The notes under the pieces are model-generated. The model made no database searches and was not told the origin of the DNA. It saw only the letters and a list, made by a program, of their open reading frames with translations. A stretch of DNA of 64,000 bases. It comes from JAYWXI01 sp036016955. Its GTDB lineage: Bacteria; Bacteroidota; Bacteroidia; Flavobacteriales; Weeksellaceae. The stretch lies in assembly GCF_036016955.1 (NCBI RefSeq), contig NZ_JAYWXI010000002.1:62001-126000 (forward strand), read 5' to 3'. Shown here piece by piece: positions 41,524-50,323 of this stretch (positions are counted from its first letter, which is position 1; each line of letters starts with the position of its first letter). Both the position numbers and the translations under genes were made by a program.

Positions 41524-43362
41524 CTATCCGAAGTTTTGGAGCTCCACCAGTTTACGATAGACTCCGTTTCGTTCAAAAAGCTCCTGATGGCTTCCCTGTT
41601 CCACAATTTTTCCTCGCTCCATAACCACAATCACATCGGCTTTCTGTATCGTGGATAAACGGTGCGCAATGACTAAAGACGTCCGATTTTCCATCATTTT
41701 TTCCAAAGCCTCCTGAACCATACGCTCGCTCTCCGTGTCCAAAGCCGAAGTCGCCTCGTCCAAAATCATAATCGGCGGATTTTTCAGCACTGCCCTTGCA
41801 ATCGACACCCTTTGTTTTTGTCCCCCCGAAAGTTTATTTCCGTCATCGCCGATATTTGTGCCATACCCTTCCGGTAAATGACGGATGAACTGATCCGCAT
41901 TGGCAATTTTAGCCGCCTCTTCCACCTGAGCCGTTGAAGCCTCGGAGTTCCCCATCAAAATGTTATTATACACCGTATCATTAAACAAAACCGACTCCTG
42001 TGTCACCATTCCCAAAAGGCCCCGGTAATCGCTGATTTTCAAATCCTTTATGTTTTTTCCGTCAATCAGAATTTCGCCTTCCACCACATCGTAGAATCGG
42101 GTAAGCAAATTGGCAATCGTCGTCTTTCCCGAACCCGACTGCCCAACCAATGCCACCGTCTTCCCCTTAGGAATCGTCAAAGAAAAATCCTTCAAAATCA
42201 CATTATCCTTATCGTAGAAAAAACCGACATTCTTAAATTCAATTTTCTCGTTCAGATCTTTAATGGCCAAAGGATTTTCTATTTCCTCCACCCTCAAATC
42301 GTAATCCAAGACCTCCGAAACTCGATCCAAACTGGCCATCCCGCCTTGGATATTGGAAATGGATGAAGAAAGTTTTTTCGCCGGCTCCAGTATCTGAAAA
42401 AACATGGCAATAAAAACCAAAAACGTCTCCGGTTCCATCGTCTTTTCATTGAGAATCTGAACCCCGGCAAACCAAGTGATCAGAAGAATCGTCACCGAGC
42501 CCAAAAACTCACTGGACGGCGAAGCCATCTCCCGACGACGGCTCATACCAATCGCATAGCTCTGCCACAAATCCGTCGTAGTATGAAACCGCTTCTTCAA
42601 GATTTTATCCGCGTTAAATATTTTAATCACCTTAGACGATTTCAAAGTTTCGTCCACCAACGAAAAAAGATTACCCAACTCCTCCTGAGCATGAGTAGCC
42701 TGACGCTTAAGACTCTTGCCCACCGAAGAAATAATCCAGCCCATGACCGGAAAAACCAAAAGCGAAAACAAAGTAAGCTTTGGCGAAAGAATAAACAAAG
42801 TAACCAAAGAGGAAATAATCATAAACGGCGCATTAACAATATCCACCAAGCTCCCCATAATACCTCCTTCCACCATCCCAATATCGTTGGATATTCGCGA
42901 CATCATATCTCCTTTCCGCTTCTCTGTGAAAAAAGAAACCGGAAGTCGTAAAAATTTGTCGTACATCGCCGTCCGCAAATCCTTGGTGATTCCCACCCGA
43001 TAATTTACCAAGAGAAAAGCCCCCAAATAACGAAAAAGATTGCGCAACAAAAAAGCAAAAGCCGTCACCGAACAAAGCACCGCAAGAACTTGAACCGCCC
43101 CATACTGATCAATGGAAAGCTGAATGTTGTAATAAGCCAAATCTTTAGCATACCCCAAAAAATCCACCAACCTCCCACTGTACTGAGGCTTCACAGAAGT
43201 ATCTATCCGCTCGATGGTACCGAACAGCATCCCCAAAATCGGAAGCATCGTCGCCACCGAAAAAATATTAAGAACCGAATACAAAATATTAAAAAAAACA
43301 CTAAGGTAAAGGTATTTACGATGCGGTTTCGCAAAATAAAGGATACGCTGTAAAGGTTTCAT
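41524..43362 (-). CDS. ABC transporter, fused permease-ATPase (MsbA type)
   Basis: 612 residues. Six-span type I exporter domain (about 15-330) with an unusually long first extracytoplasmic loop (about 45-85), then the ATPase: Walker A GQSGSGKTT near residue 405, Q-loop 'MVTQESVLFNDT', signature LSGGQKQR, Walker B 'PIMILDEATSALD' and switch 'VIAHRLST'. Works as a homodimer. MsbA-like lipid A or lipid export is the best guess from form and envelope context, but drug or peptide export cannot be excluded. Own promoter upstream. Confidence 0.9.
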   Translation of the reverse strand: MKPLQRILYFAKPHRKYLYLSVFFNILYSVLNIFSVATMLPILGMLFGTIERIDTSVKPQYSGRLVDFLGYAKDLAYYNIQLSIDQYGAVQVLAVLCSVTAFAFLLRNLFRYLGAFLLVNYRVGITKDLRTAMYDKFLRLPVSFFTEKRKGDMMSRISNDIGMVEGGIMGSLVDIVNAPFMIISSLVTLFILSPKLTLFSLLVFPVMGWIISSVGKSLKRQATHAQEELGNLFSLVDETLKSSKVIKIFNADKILKKRFHTTTDLWQSYAIGMSRRREMASPSSEFLGSVTILLITWFAGVQILNEKTMEPETFLVFIAMFFQILEPAKKLSSSISNIQGGMASLDRVSEVLDYDLRVEEIENPLAIKDLNEKIEFKNVGFFYDKDNVILKDFSLTIPKGKTVALVGQSGSGKTTIANLLTRFYDVVEGEILIDGKNIKDLKISDYRGLLGMVTQESVLFNDTVYNNILMGNSEASTAQVEEAAKIANADQFIRHLPEGYGTNIGDDGNKLSGGQKQRVSIARAVLKNPPIMILDEATSALDTESERMVQEALEKMMENRTSLVIAHRLSTIQKADVIVVMERGKIVEQGSHQELFERNGVYRKLVELQNFG

Positions 43363-43381
43363 TTGATAAACTAATTGTACG

Positions 43382-43389
43382 CAAAAGTA
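43382..43389 (-). promoter_or_regulatory. Promoter -7 element TACTTTTG for the ABC exporter gene
   Basis: Exact TAnnTTTG match on the minus strand, 19 nt before the ATG at 43362. Confidence 0.6.
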
Positions 43390-43443
43390 AGGATTTTATT
43401 TGGTAGCCCATACGCCCCACGCCATCCCGAAAGCCCATACAAA

Positions 43444-43471
43444 AACAGTCCTGCTTTTTTGCAGGACTGTT
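43444..43471 (-). terminator. Terminator of the DUF4293 gene
   Basis: 11-bp stem AACAGTCCTGC (43444-43454) / GCAGGACTGTT (43461-43471) with a T6 loop; on the minus strand it is followed by TTT. It isolates the DUF4293 gene from the ABC exporter gene. Confidence 0.8.
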
Positions 43472-43497
43472 CACACTCAAAAAAATCGTTGTAGGGC

Positions 43498-43887
43498 TTA
43501 CCGAAGACGGTCAACAGATTTTACAAGCCTCTCGTCCCTGCGAATATTAATATTCGCCATAATCAAGCAGAAAACTGCCACCGCGGGAAAGACAGGCTCA
43601 ATACCCTTCTCAGGAAAAGAAATTCCTCCGGATAAAGTTTGCAACCAATACGTCAGTAAAGCAATCAACAAAACGTTTATAACCAAGTTCACGTTATTGA
43701 ACAAAAGTTGTTTTTTTCTATTACGATAGCTAAAAATCGATACAACCGAAAACGAAAACACCAATCCTGACATAAAGGCCATTACCCCAGTGGTACGAAA
43801 AAGAACCACATCGCCAGACGTGTAATAAAGCGCTACTGAACAAAGCGCCACCAACCCCAAAAACACGGTTTGAATTCTCTGTATCAT
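43498..43887 (-). CDS. DUF4293 family membrane protein
   Basis: 129 residues from ATG 43887 (MIQRIQTVFLGLVALCSVAL), the typical opening of DUF4293 proteins. Four membrane spans: about residues 6-22, 34-54, 64-83 and 96-113. Family function is unknown; it is confined largely to Bacteroidota. A more upstream ATG at 43917 would lie before the -7 element, so it is rejected. Divergent from rho, sharing the gap. Confidence 0.82.
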   Translation of the reverse strand: MIQRIQTVFLGLVALCSVALYYTSGDVVLFRTTGVMAFMSGLVFSFSVVSIFSYRNRKKQLLFNNVNLVINVLLIALLTYWLQTLSGGISFPEKGIEPVFPAVAVFCLIMANINIRRDERLVKSVDRLR

Positions 43888-43893
43888 ATCCTG

Positions 43894-43924
43894 CAAAATT
43901 ACCATATTTTTTTGCATTTATCAA
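43894..43924 (-). promoter_or_regulatory. DUF4293 promoter: TTG-N20-TAATTTTG
   Basis: Minus-strand TTG (43924-43922), 20 nt, TAATTTTG (43901-43894), then CAGGAT and the ATG at 43887. A leaderless transcript is predicted. It overlaps the rho promoter on the other strand. Confidence 0.75.
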
Positions 43925-43941
43925 AAATTAATGTAGCTTTG
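43911..43941 (+). promoter_or_regulatory. rho promoter: TTTG-N19-TAGCTTTG
   Basis: TTTG (43911-43914), exactly 19 nt, then TAGCTTTG (43934-43941). It leaves a leader of about 85-90 nt before the rho ATG at 44033, in which ATGCCagccGGCAT (about 43967-43980) can form a small hairpin. Confidence 0.8.
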
Positions 43942-44032
43942 CAAAGCTATTTGACCTAGAAAGTGATGCCAGCCGGCATACAATCTCCTCACTTACACTT
44001 ATTTAAACAAATACTTTTCACATACATTATTT

Positions 44033-45769
<1,737 letters not shown>

Positions 45770-45783
45770 AAGAATCAACAGAA

Positions 45784-45805
45784 ATCGCCCCTAAAGGCGG
45801 TTTTT
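45784..45805 (+). terminator. Terminator after rho
   Basis: Short stem ATCGCC (45784-45789) / GGCGGT (45796-45801) with one T-G pair, loop CCTAAA, then TTTTGTTTT. Confidence 0.6.
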
Positions 45806-45871
45806 GTTTTAATCTATAGCCCTTTATAACTTTTTCAATAAAAAATATAAAGCAAAATAAAAGAGAAATAC

Positions 45872-45879
45872 TATCTTTG
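45872..45879 (+). promoter_or_regulatory. Promoter -7 element TATCTTTG for the superoxide dismutase gene
   Basis: Exact TAnnTTTG match 29 nt before the ATG at 45909, in an A-rich region; no clear -33 TTG. Confidence 0.6.
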
Positions 45880-45908
45880 AAAAAATCTAACGCTAAAAAT
45901 AAAAAATT

Positions 45909-46505
45909 ATGTCTTTTGAATTACCAAAATTAGGATACGCCTACGACGCATTGGAGCCAATTATTGATGCCAAAACCATGGAAATCCACCATACAAAACA
46001 TCATCAGGCTTACGTGGACAACCTCAACAAAGCCATCGAAGGAACCGAACTGGAAGGAAAATCCATCGAAGATGTTTGCCGTGAAGGAAGCGATAAACCG
46101 GCCGTAAGAAACAATGGAGGCGGACACTACAATCATACTCTTTTTTGGGAAATCCTAACTCCTGGAGGAAGCAAAACACCTGTAGGAAATGTAGCTAAAG
46201 CCCTTGAAGATTTTGGAGGGTTCGATAAATTTAAAACCGAATTTTCCGAGGCGGCTAAAACAAGATTCGGTTCAGGATGGGCTTGGTTGTGCAAAAAAGA
46301 AGACGGGTCGCTCGCTGTATGTTCTACCCCTAATCAGGATAATCCCCTAATGCCCGTGGCAGACTGCAAAGGAACGCCAATCTTAGGGCTTGATGTATGG
46401 GAGCACGCCTATTATCTGAATTATCAAAACCGCAGACCCGATTATGTTTCTTCCTTTTTCGAGGCTATTAATTGGGATAAAGTGGAGGAACTCTACAACA
46501 AATAA
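45909..46505 (+). CDS. Superoxide dismutase, Fe/Mn family with Mn-type signature
   Basis: 198 residues. Turns superoxide into O2 and H2O2. Metal ligands His27, His76, Asp162 and His166 (DVWEHAYY) are all present. Residues that tend to separate the metals are Gly72 (GGHYNH) and Gln143 (PNQDNP), equivalent to Gly77 and Gln146 of E. coli MnSOD, so a manganese or cambialistic enzyme is favoured over a strict iron one. No signal peptide, so cytosolic. Single gene with its own promoter and a strong shared terminator. Confidence 0.95.
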   Translation: MSFELPKLGYAYDALEPIIDAKTMEIHHTKHHQAYVDNLNKAIEGTELEGKSIEDVCREGSDKPAVRNNGGGHYNHTLFWEILTPGGSKTPVGNVAKALEDFGGFDKFKTEFSEAAKTRFGSGWAWLCKKEDGSLAVCSTPNQDNPLMPVADCKGTPILGLDVWEHAYYLNYQNRRPDYVSSFFEAINWDKVEELYNK

Positions 46506-46530
46506 ATCGGTTGTTACCATTTAAGAAATC

Positions 46531-46566
46531 ATAAAATAAGGGCATTGAATAATGCCCTTATTTTAT
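46531..46566. terminator. Bidirectional terminator between sod and the GH3 gene
   Basis: Perfect 16-bp stem ATAAAATAAGGGCATT (46531-46546) / AATGCCCTTATTTTAT (46551-46566), loop GAAT, followed on + by TTTTATTTTTTT. Confidence 0.9.
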
Positions 46567-46568
46567 TT

Positions 46569-48089
46569 TTATTTTTTTCCATTCATTCTCAACAGAGGGT
46601 CAATGTATTCTCTGTCGTTACTTAATCTTGGGACTTTATTTTGCCCCCCCAATTTTCCCCGACTGGACATCCAATCGTAGAAAAGCCCTTCTCTTGCCAC
46701 GTGAATCACAGGGCGTTTCAGAGTCATATCATTATAACGCTTGGCTTCGTAATCGGAATTAAGAGCCTTAAGTTCTGAATCGAAAACAGTGCAAAAGCCC
46801 TCCAAATCTTCTGGCAAGCGGTCAAACTCAAACAACCATTCGTGAGAGCCACTCTCGCCGTCTTTCATAAAAACCGGAGCGCCCGTATAATCCTTCACCA
46901 AAGCCCCGGTGGATTCGCAAGCTTTGGAAAGCGCCGTCTCCACATTATCCACCATAAGTTCTTCACCAAAGGCATTGATGTAGTGTTTCGTCCGTCCGGA
47001 AATTTTAATTCGGAAAGGATCCAATGAAGTAAATTGAACCGTATCGCCGATAAGATAGCGCCAAAGCCCTCCGTTCGTGGTTATTACAACCGCATAGTTT
47101 TTCCCCGTTTCAACGTCCTCCAAAGTGCAAACCCGAGGGTTTTCACGACCGAAATCCTCCATGGGAATAAACTCATAAAAAATACCATAATCCAGCATCA
47201 AAAGCATCTCATCGCTCCCCGAACGATCCTGAATCCCAAAAAAGCCCTCCGATGCATTATAAATTTCGTAGTATTGAATCTCCTTTCCTATCAATTGACG
47301 ATACTGCTGGCGGTAAGGCTTGAAACTGATTCCTCCATGAAAGAACACTTCCAAATTAGGCCAAAGTTCAGCAATGGTTTCACGACCTGTTTCTTTTAAA
47401 ACCCGCTGCAAAAGAACCATCATCCAGCTCGGCACTCCCGTTAGGCTTCCCACTTCCTGATGCTTTACCTCGGAAACAATCGCTTTGAGCTTGGATTCCC
47501 ATTCGCTCATTAAGGAAACTTTCTTGCTCGGTACAGTTGTGATTTCCACCCAAAATGGAAGATTCTCAATTAAGATCGCCGAGAGATCGCCGTATTTGGT
47601 ATTGTAATCGGCGTACATCTCCGCGCTCCCTCCCAAACGCAAATTCTTATTGGTAAAAAGCTGATTCTCAGGATGATTATTAGCATATATGGAAATCAAA
47701 TCCTTGCCTGCCTTGTAATGACAGTCCTCCAAACTATCCGCAGTGATGGGAATAAATTTGCTTTTGGCATTGGTGGTTCCCGAAGATTTAGCAAACTGAC
47801 GGATGGCTCCGGGCCAAATCACGTCCTTCTCGCCCTTCCTTGCCCTTTCAATAAAAGGTTCGAATTGTTCGTAGGTAACGATTGGAACCTGAGTCTGGAA
47901 ATCCTTAATATTGGAAATGTCTTTGAATCCGTAAGCTTTTCCGTAGCAGGTCCCTTCGGCGTGGAACAACTGGGAAAACAAAACCCCCCGCTGCGTTTCT
48001 ATAGGGTGATTGATGAAATTCTGAATCTGATCCATCCGCTGTTTGATAAACCAGTTCACAACGGAATTGAAAAGTGCTTTGGTAGCCAT
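46569..48089 (-). CDS. GH3 family acyl-adenylating protein
   Basis: 506 residues. Belongs to the GH3 family (named after plant auxin-responsive genes), part of the ANL adenylating superfamily. Seen: 'AKSSGTTNAKSKFIPIT' (ATP-binding, about residues 103-119), 'TGVPSWMMVLLQRVL', 'YEIYNASEGFFGIQ' and 'YAVVITTNGGLWRYLIGDTVQFTS', as separate motifs. Plant members join amino acids to jasmonate or auxin; the bacterial substrate is unknown. No signal peptide. Monocistronic and common in Flavobacteriia. Its promoter predicts a leaderless mRNA. Confidence 0.88.
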   Translation of the reverse strand: MATKALFNSVVNWFIKQRMDQIQNFINHPIETQRGVLFSQLFHAEGTCYGKAYGFKDISNIKDFQTQVPIVTYEQFEPFIERARKGEKDVIWPGAIRQFAKSSGTTNAKSKFIPITADSLEDCHYKAGKDLISIYANNHPENQLFTNKNLRLGGSAEMYADYNTKYGDLSAILIENLPFWVEITTVPSKKVSLMSEWESKLKAIVSEVKHQEVGSLTGVPSWMMVLLQRVLKETGRETIAELWPNLEVFFHGGISFKPYRQQYRQLIGKEIQYYEIYNASEGFFGIQDRSGSDEMLLMLDYGIFYEFIPMEDFGRENPRVCTLEDVETGKNYAVVITTNGGLWRYLIGDTVQFTSLDPFRIKISGRTKHYINAFGEELMVDNVETALSKACESTGALVKDYTGAPVFMKDGESGSHEWLFEFDRLPEDLEGFCTVFDSELKALNSDYEAKRYNDMTLKRPVIHVAREGLFYDWMSSRGKLGGQNKVPRLSNDREYIDPLLRMNGKK

Positions 48090-48094
48090 AATCG

Positions 48095-48102
48095 CAAATA
48101 TA
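48095..48102 (-). promoter_or_regulatory. Promoter -7 element TATATTTG for the GH3 gene
   Basis: Minus-strand TATATTTG followed by CGATT and the ATG at 48089, so almost no leader. Confidence 0.65.
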
Positions 48103-48289
48103 ACGATTTATTTTCACAATGTGATTTCCCGAAAAAACGACAAAAAACACAACCCTTATCCCTCCATTAAAACCTCCAAAAAAAGAAAAAATATCAGAAA
48201 AAATGTAAATCGCATTGCCAAATTTTATCTTAATTTTGAGTTCTGTTTTGGTTTTTATAACCAAACCGAGCAAGGCGTTCGATATAGCC

Positions 48290-48318
48290 TTGGTTTTTAT
48301 GTTAAATTTGTATCTTTG
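48290..48318 (+). promoter_or_regulatory. Promoter TTG-N18-TATCTTTG for the alpha/beta hydrolase gene
   Basis: TTG at 48290-48292, 18 nt, TATCTTTG at 48311-48318, and ATG 48339 follows 20 nt later. The preceding 48103-48289 stretch holds no gene I can support. Confidence 0.7.
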
Positions 48319-48338
48319 TGATTGCTTAGAGCTTTTTT

Positions 48339-49109
48339 ATGATTTTCAAAACGAAAAAAGAACGTACTTACAACTTCATTTCAGAGGGTGAGGGAGAGCC
48401 TATTGTGCTCTTGCAAGGCCTGATGGGAGGATTGAGTAACTTTACGTCGCTAATCCGCTTCTTTTCCGAAAGAGGCTATAAAGTTTATTTCCCGGTATTG
48501 CCTATCTACGATTTATCCGTGCTCAATACCAACCTGACCAGTATTGCCAAATTTGTGGCTCGTTTTATCGAAGACGAAATCAAAGCACCGGTGACCCTTG
48601 TGGGCAACTCAATGGGCGGCCATATCGGGTTGATTCTGACCCTATCTCGCCCCGAATTGGTAAAACGTTTGGTGCTGACCGGAAGTTCTGGCTTATACGA
48701 ACGGAGTTTTGGCGACAGCTTCCCCAGAAAAAGCGATAGAGAGTACATCAAAAAGAAAGCCCAAGAAGTCTTTTACGACCCACAAGTTGCTACGGAAGAA
48801 TTAGTCGACGAAGTGTTTTCCATTGTAAATGACCGAGGCAAGGGCATTAAGACCGTAATGCTCGCCCGAAGCGCAATCAAACACAACATGGAAAAAGAGC
48901 TTCATAAAATTAGTGTGCCTACATGCATCATTTGGGGAAAGCAAGATAACGTTACCCCTCCCGAGGTGGCCGTCGAGATGGATCGTCTAATTCCTGATTC
49001 CGACCTCTACTGGATTGACCAATGCGGCCACGCAGCCATGATGGAAAAACCCGACGAATTCAACGAAATTCTTTACCGTTGGCTAGAGTCTAAAAAACAA
49101 CCGCAGTAA
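48339..49109 (+). CDS. Alpha/beta hydrolase
   Basis: 256 residues. Alpha/beta-hydrolase fold: oxyanion region 'IVLLQGLMGGLSNF' (about 22-35), nucleophile elbow GNSMGG with Ser near residue 92, acid residue in 'IIWGKQDNVTPP' (about 201-212) and catalytic His in 'IDQCGHAAMMEKPDEF' (near 232). The triad is complete so it should be an active esterase or related enzyme; the substrate is unknown. No signal peptide. It lies upstream of engB with a 64-bp gap. Confidence 0.88.
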   Translation: MIFKTKKERTYNFISEGEGEPIVLLQGLMGGLSNFTSLIRFFSERGYKVYFPVLPIYDLSVLNTNLTSIAKFVARFIEDEIKAPVTLVGNSMGGHIGLILTLSRPELVKRLVLTGSSGLYERSFGDSFPRKSDREYIKKKAQEVFYDPQVATEELVDEVFSIVNDRGKGIKTVMLARSAIKHNMEKELHKISVPTCIIWGKQDNVTPPEVAVEMDRLIPDSDLYWIDQCGHAAMMEKPDEFNEILYRWLESKKQPQ

Positions 49110-49173
49110 AAATTCCCTTGGAAGCCCCAATGCTTCCATTTTTTATTTAAAAAGAACAATACCCGAACCTGCT

Positions 49174-49797
49174 ATGATGATTAAATCTGTGTCTTTTGTC
49201 AAAAGTTCTCAAAAATGGCAAGATTGCCCCGCACCAGAGCTTCCCGAATACGCTTTCATAGGGCGTTCTAACGTCGGTAAATCTTCGCTAATCAACGCAT
49301 TGATGAATCGAAAGGATTTAGCCAAAACCTCCCAAACACCAGGAAAAACCCAGCTTATCAACCACTTTCTCGTGAACGACTCCTGGTACCTTACCGATTT
49401 GCCCGGCTACGGCTATGCCCGAGTATCCAAAGTCCAACGTAAAGATTTCGAAAAACTCATCACCAACTATATTCTTAACCGTAAAAACCTCGTCAATCTT
49501 TTCGTTTTGATTGATGTAAGGCACAGTCCCCAAAAAGTAGATGTAGACTTTATCGAATGGTGCGGAGAAAACGGCATCCCGTTCTCTATCGTATTCACCA
49601 AAGCCGACAAGTTAAAGCCCAATGCCGCCCTGAAAAACATCGAACATTACAAAACCGAACTACTGAAAAAGTGGGAAAACCTGCCCGAAATCTACCTGAC
49701 CTCTGCCGAAAAAAAGGAAGGCACGGAAAACCTCCTTCAAATGATAGCCCAAACCAATGAATTCTTAAAGGAAAACAAAATCGACTTCCATGGATAA
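49174..49797 (+). CDS. engB: Ribosome biogenesis GTPase EngB (YihA/YsxC)
   Basis: 207 residues. GTPase that helps assemble the large ribosomal subunit. G1 'GRSNVGKSSLINAL' (about 29-42), G2 region 'KTSQTPGKTQLINHF', G3 'DLPGYGYA', G4 'TKAD' in 'FSIVFTKADKL' and G5-like 'TSAEKKEGTENLL'. Two adjacent ATGs (49174 and 49177) can serve as start. Its last 8 bp overlap the GNAT gene. Confidence 0.95.
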   Translation: MMIKSVSFVKSSQKWQDCPAPELPEYAFIGRSNVGKSSLINALMNRKDLAKTSQTPGKTQLINHFLVNDSWYLTDLPGYGYARVSKVQRKDFEKLITNYILNRKNLVNLFVLIDVRHSPQKVDVDFIEWCGENGIPFSIVFTKADKLKPNAALKNIEHYKTELLKKWENLPEIYLTSAEKKEGTENLLQMIAQTNEFLKENKIDFHG

Positions 49798-50248
49798 AAC
49801 TACGCTTGTCTGGAAAATAAAATCTTTCGAGCAACTCTCTACCACCGAACTCTACGAACTATTACGAGTTCGAACCGATGTTTTCGTGGTAGAGCAACAA
49901 TGCCCTTACCCCGAATGCGACGGTTACGATTCGGAAGCGTGGCATCTTTGGGCCGAAAAAGACAAAAAACCCGTGGCCTATTGCCGGATATTCGCTCCTG
50001 GAATCAAATACTTCGAAGCCTCCATAGGTCGAGTATTAAGCCAGTCCGAATACCGGAAGTACGGGCTTGGAAAAGCCCTGATTTCTTTGGCCCTGCAAGT
50101 CATCGAAACCCGTTTCCAAACGTCTTCCGTAAGAATTTCCGCCCAAGATTATCTTTTGGATTTCTACCGCAGCTTAGGATTTCACCCCACGGGACATCAT
50201 TACCTTGAAGACGGCATTCCTCACACCGAAATGCTCCGAAAATTTTAA
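49790..50248 (+). CDS. GNAT family N-acetyltransferase, ElaA-like
   Basis: 152 residues. The N-terminal 'LYELLRVRTDVFVVEQQCPYPECDGYD', read as short family motifs, is characteristic of ElaA; the acetyl-CoA loop is seen as 'RVLSQSEYRKYGLGKALI' (about 84-101), followed by 'QDYLLDFYRSLGFHPTG'. The substrate is not known. The start at 49790 overlaps the end of engB, suggesting co-translation. Confidence 0.9.
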   Translation: MDKTTLVWKIKSFEQLSTTELYELLRVRTDVFVVEQQCPYPECDGYDSEAWHLWAEKDKKPVAYCRIFAPGIKYFEASIGRVLSQSEYRKYGLGKALISLALQVIETRFQTSSVRISAQDYLLDFYRSLGFHPTGHHYLEDGIPHTEMLRKF

Positions 50249-50323
50249 AACCCGTCCTATCGTCCTTATATTCCTCACGAACCAAGAAATTCTTCTCATC
50301 TTTACTTTTTAGTTTCGCAAAAA

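Noticed and set aside
48103..48321. Small open frames between the GH3 and hydrolase genes
   Set aside because: Low-complexity, AT-driven frames overlapping clear promoter elements; no conserved features.
50305..50320. uvrB promoter TAGTTTCG
   Set aside because: One mismatch to TAnnTTTG and no -33 element; not strong enough to list as a promoter.
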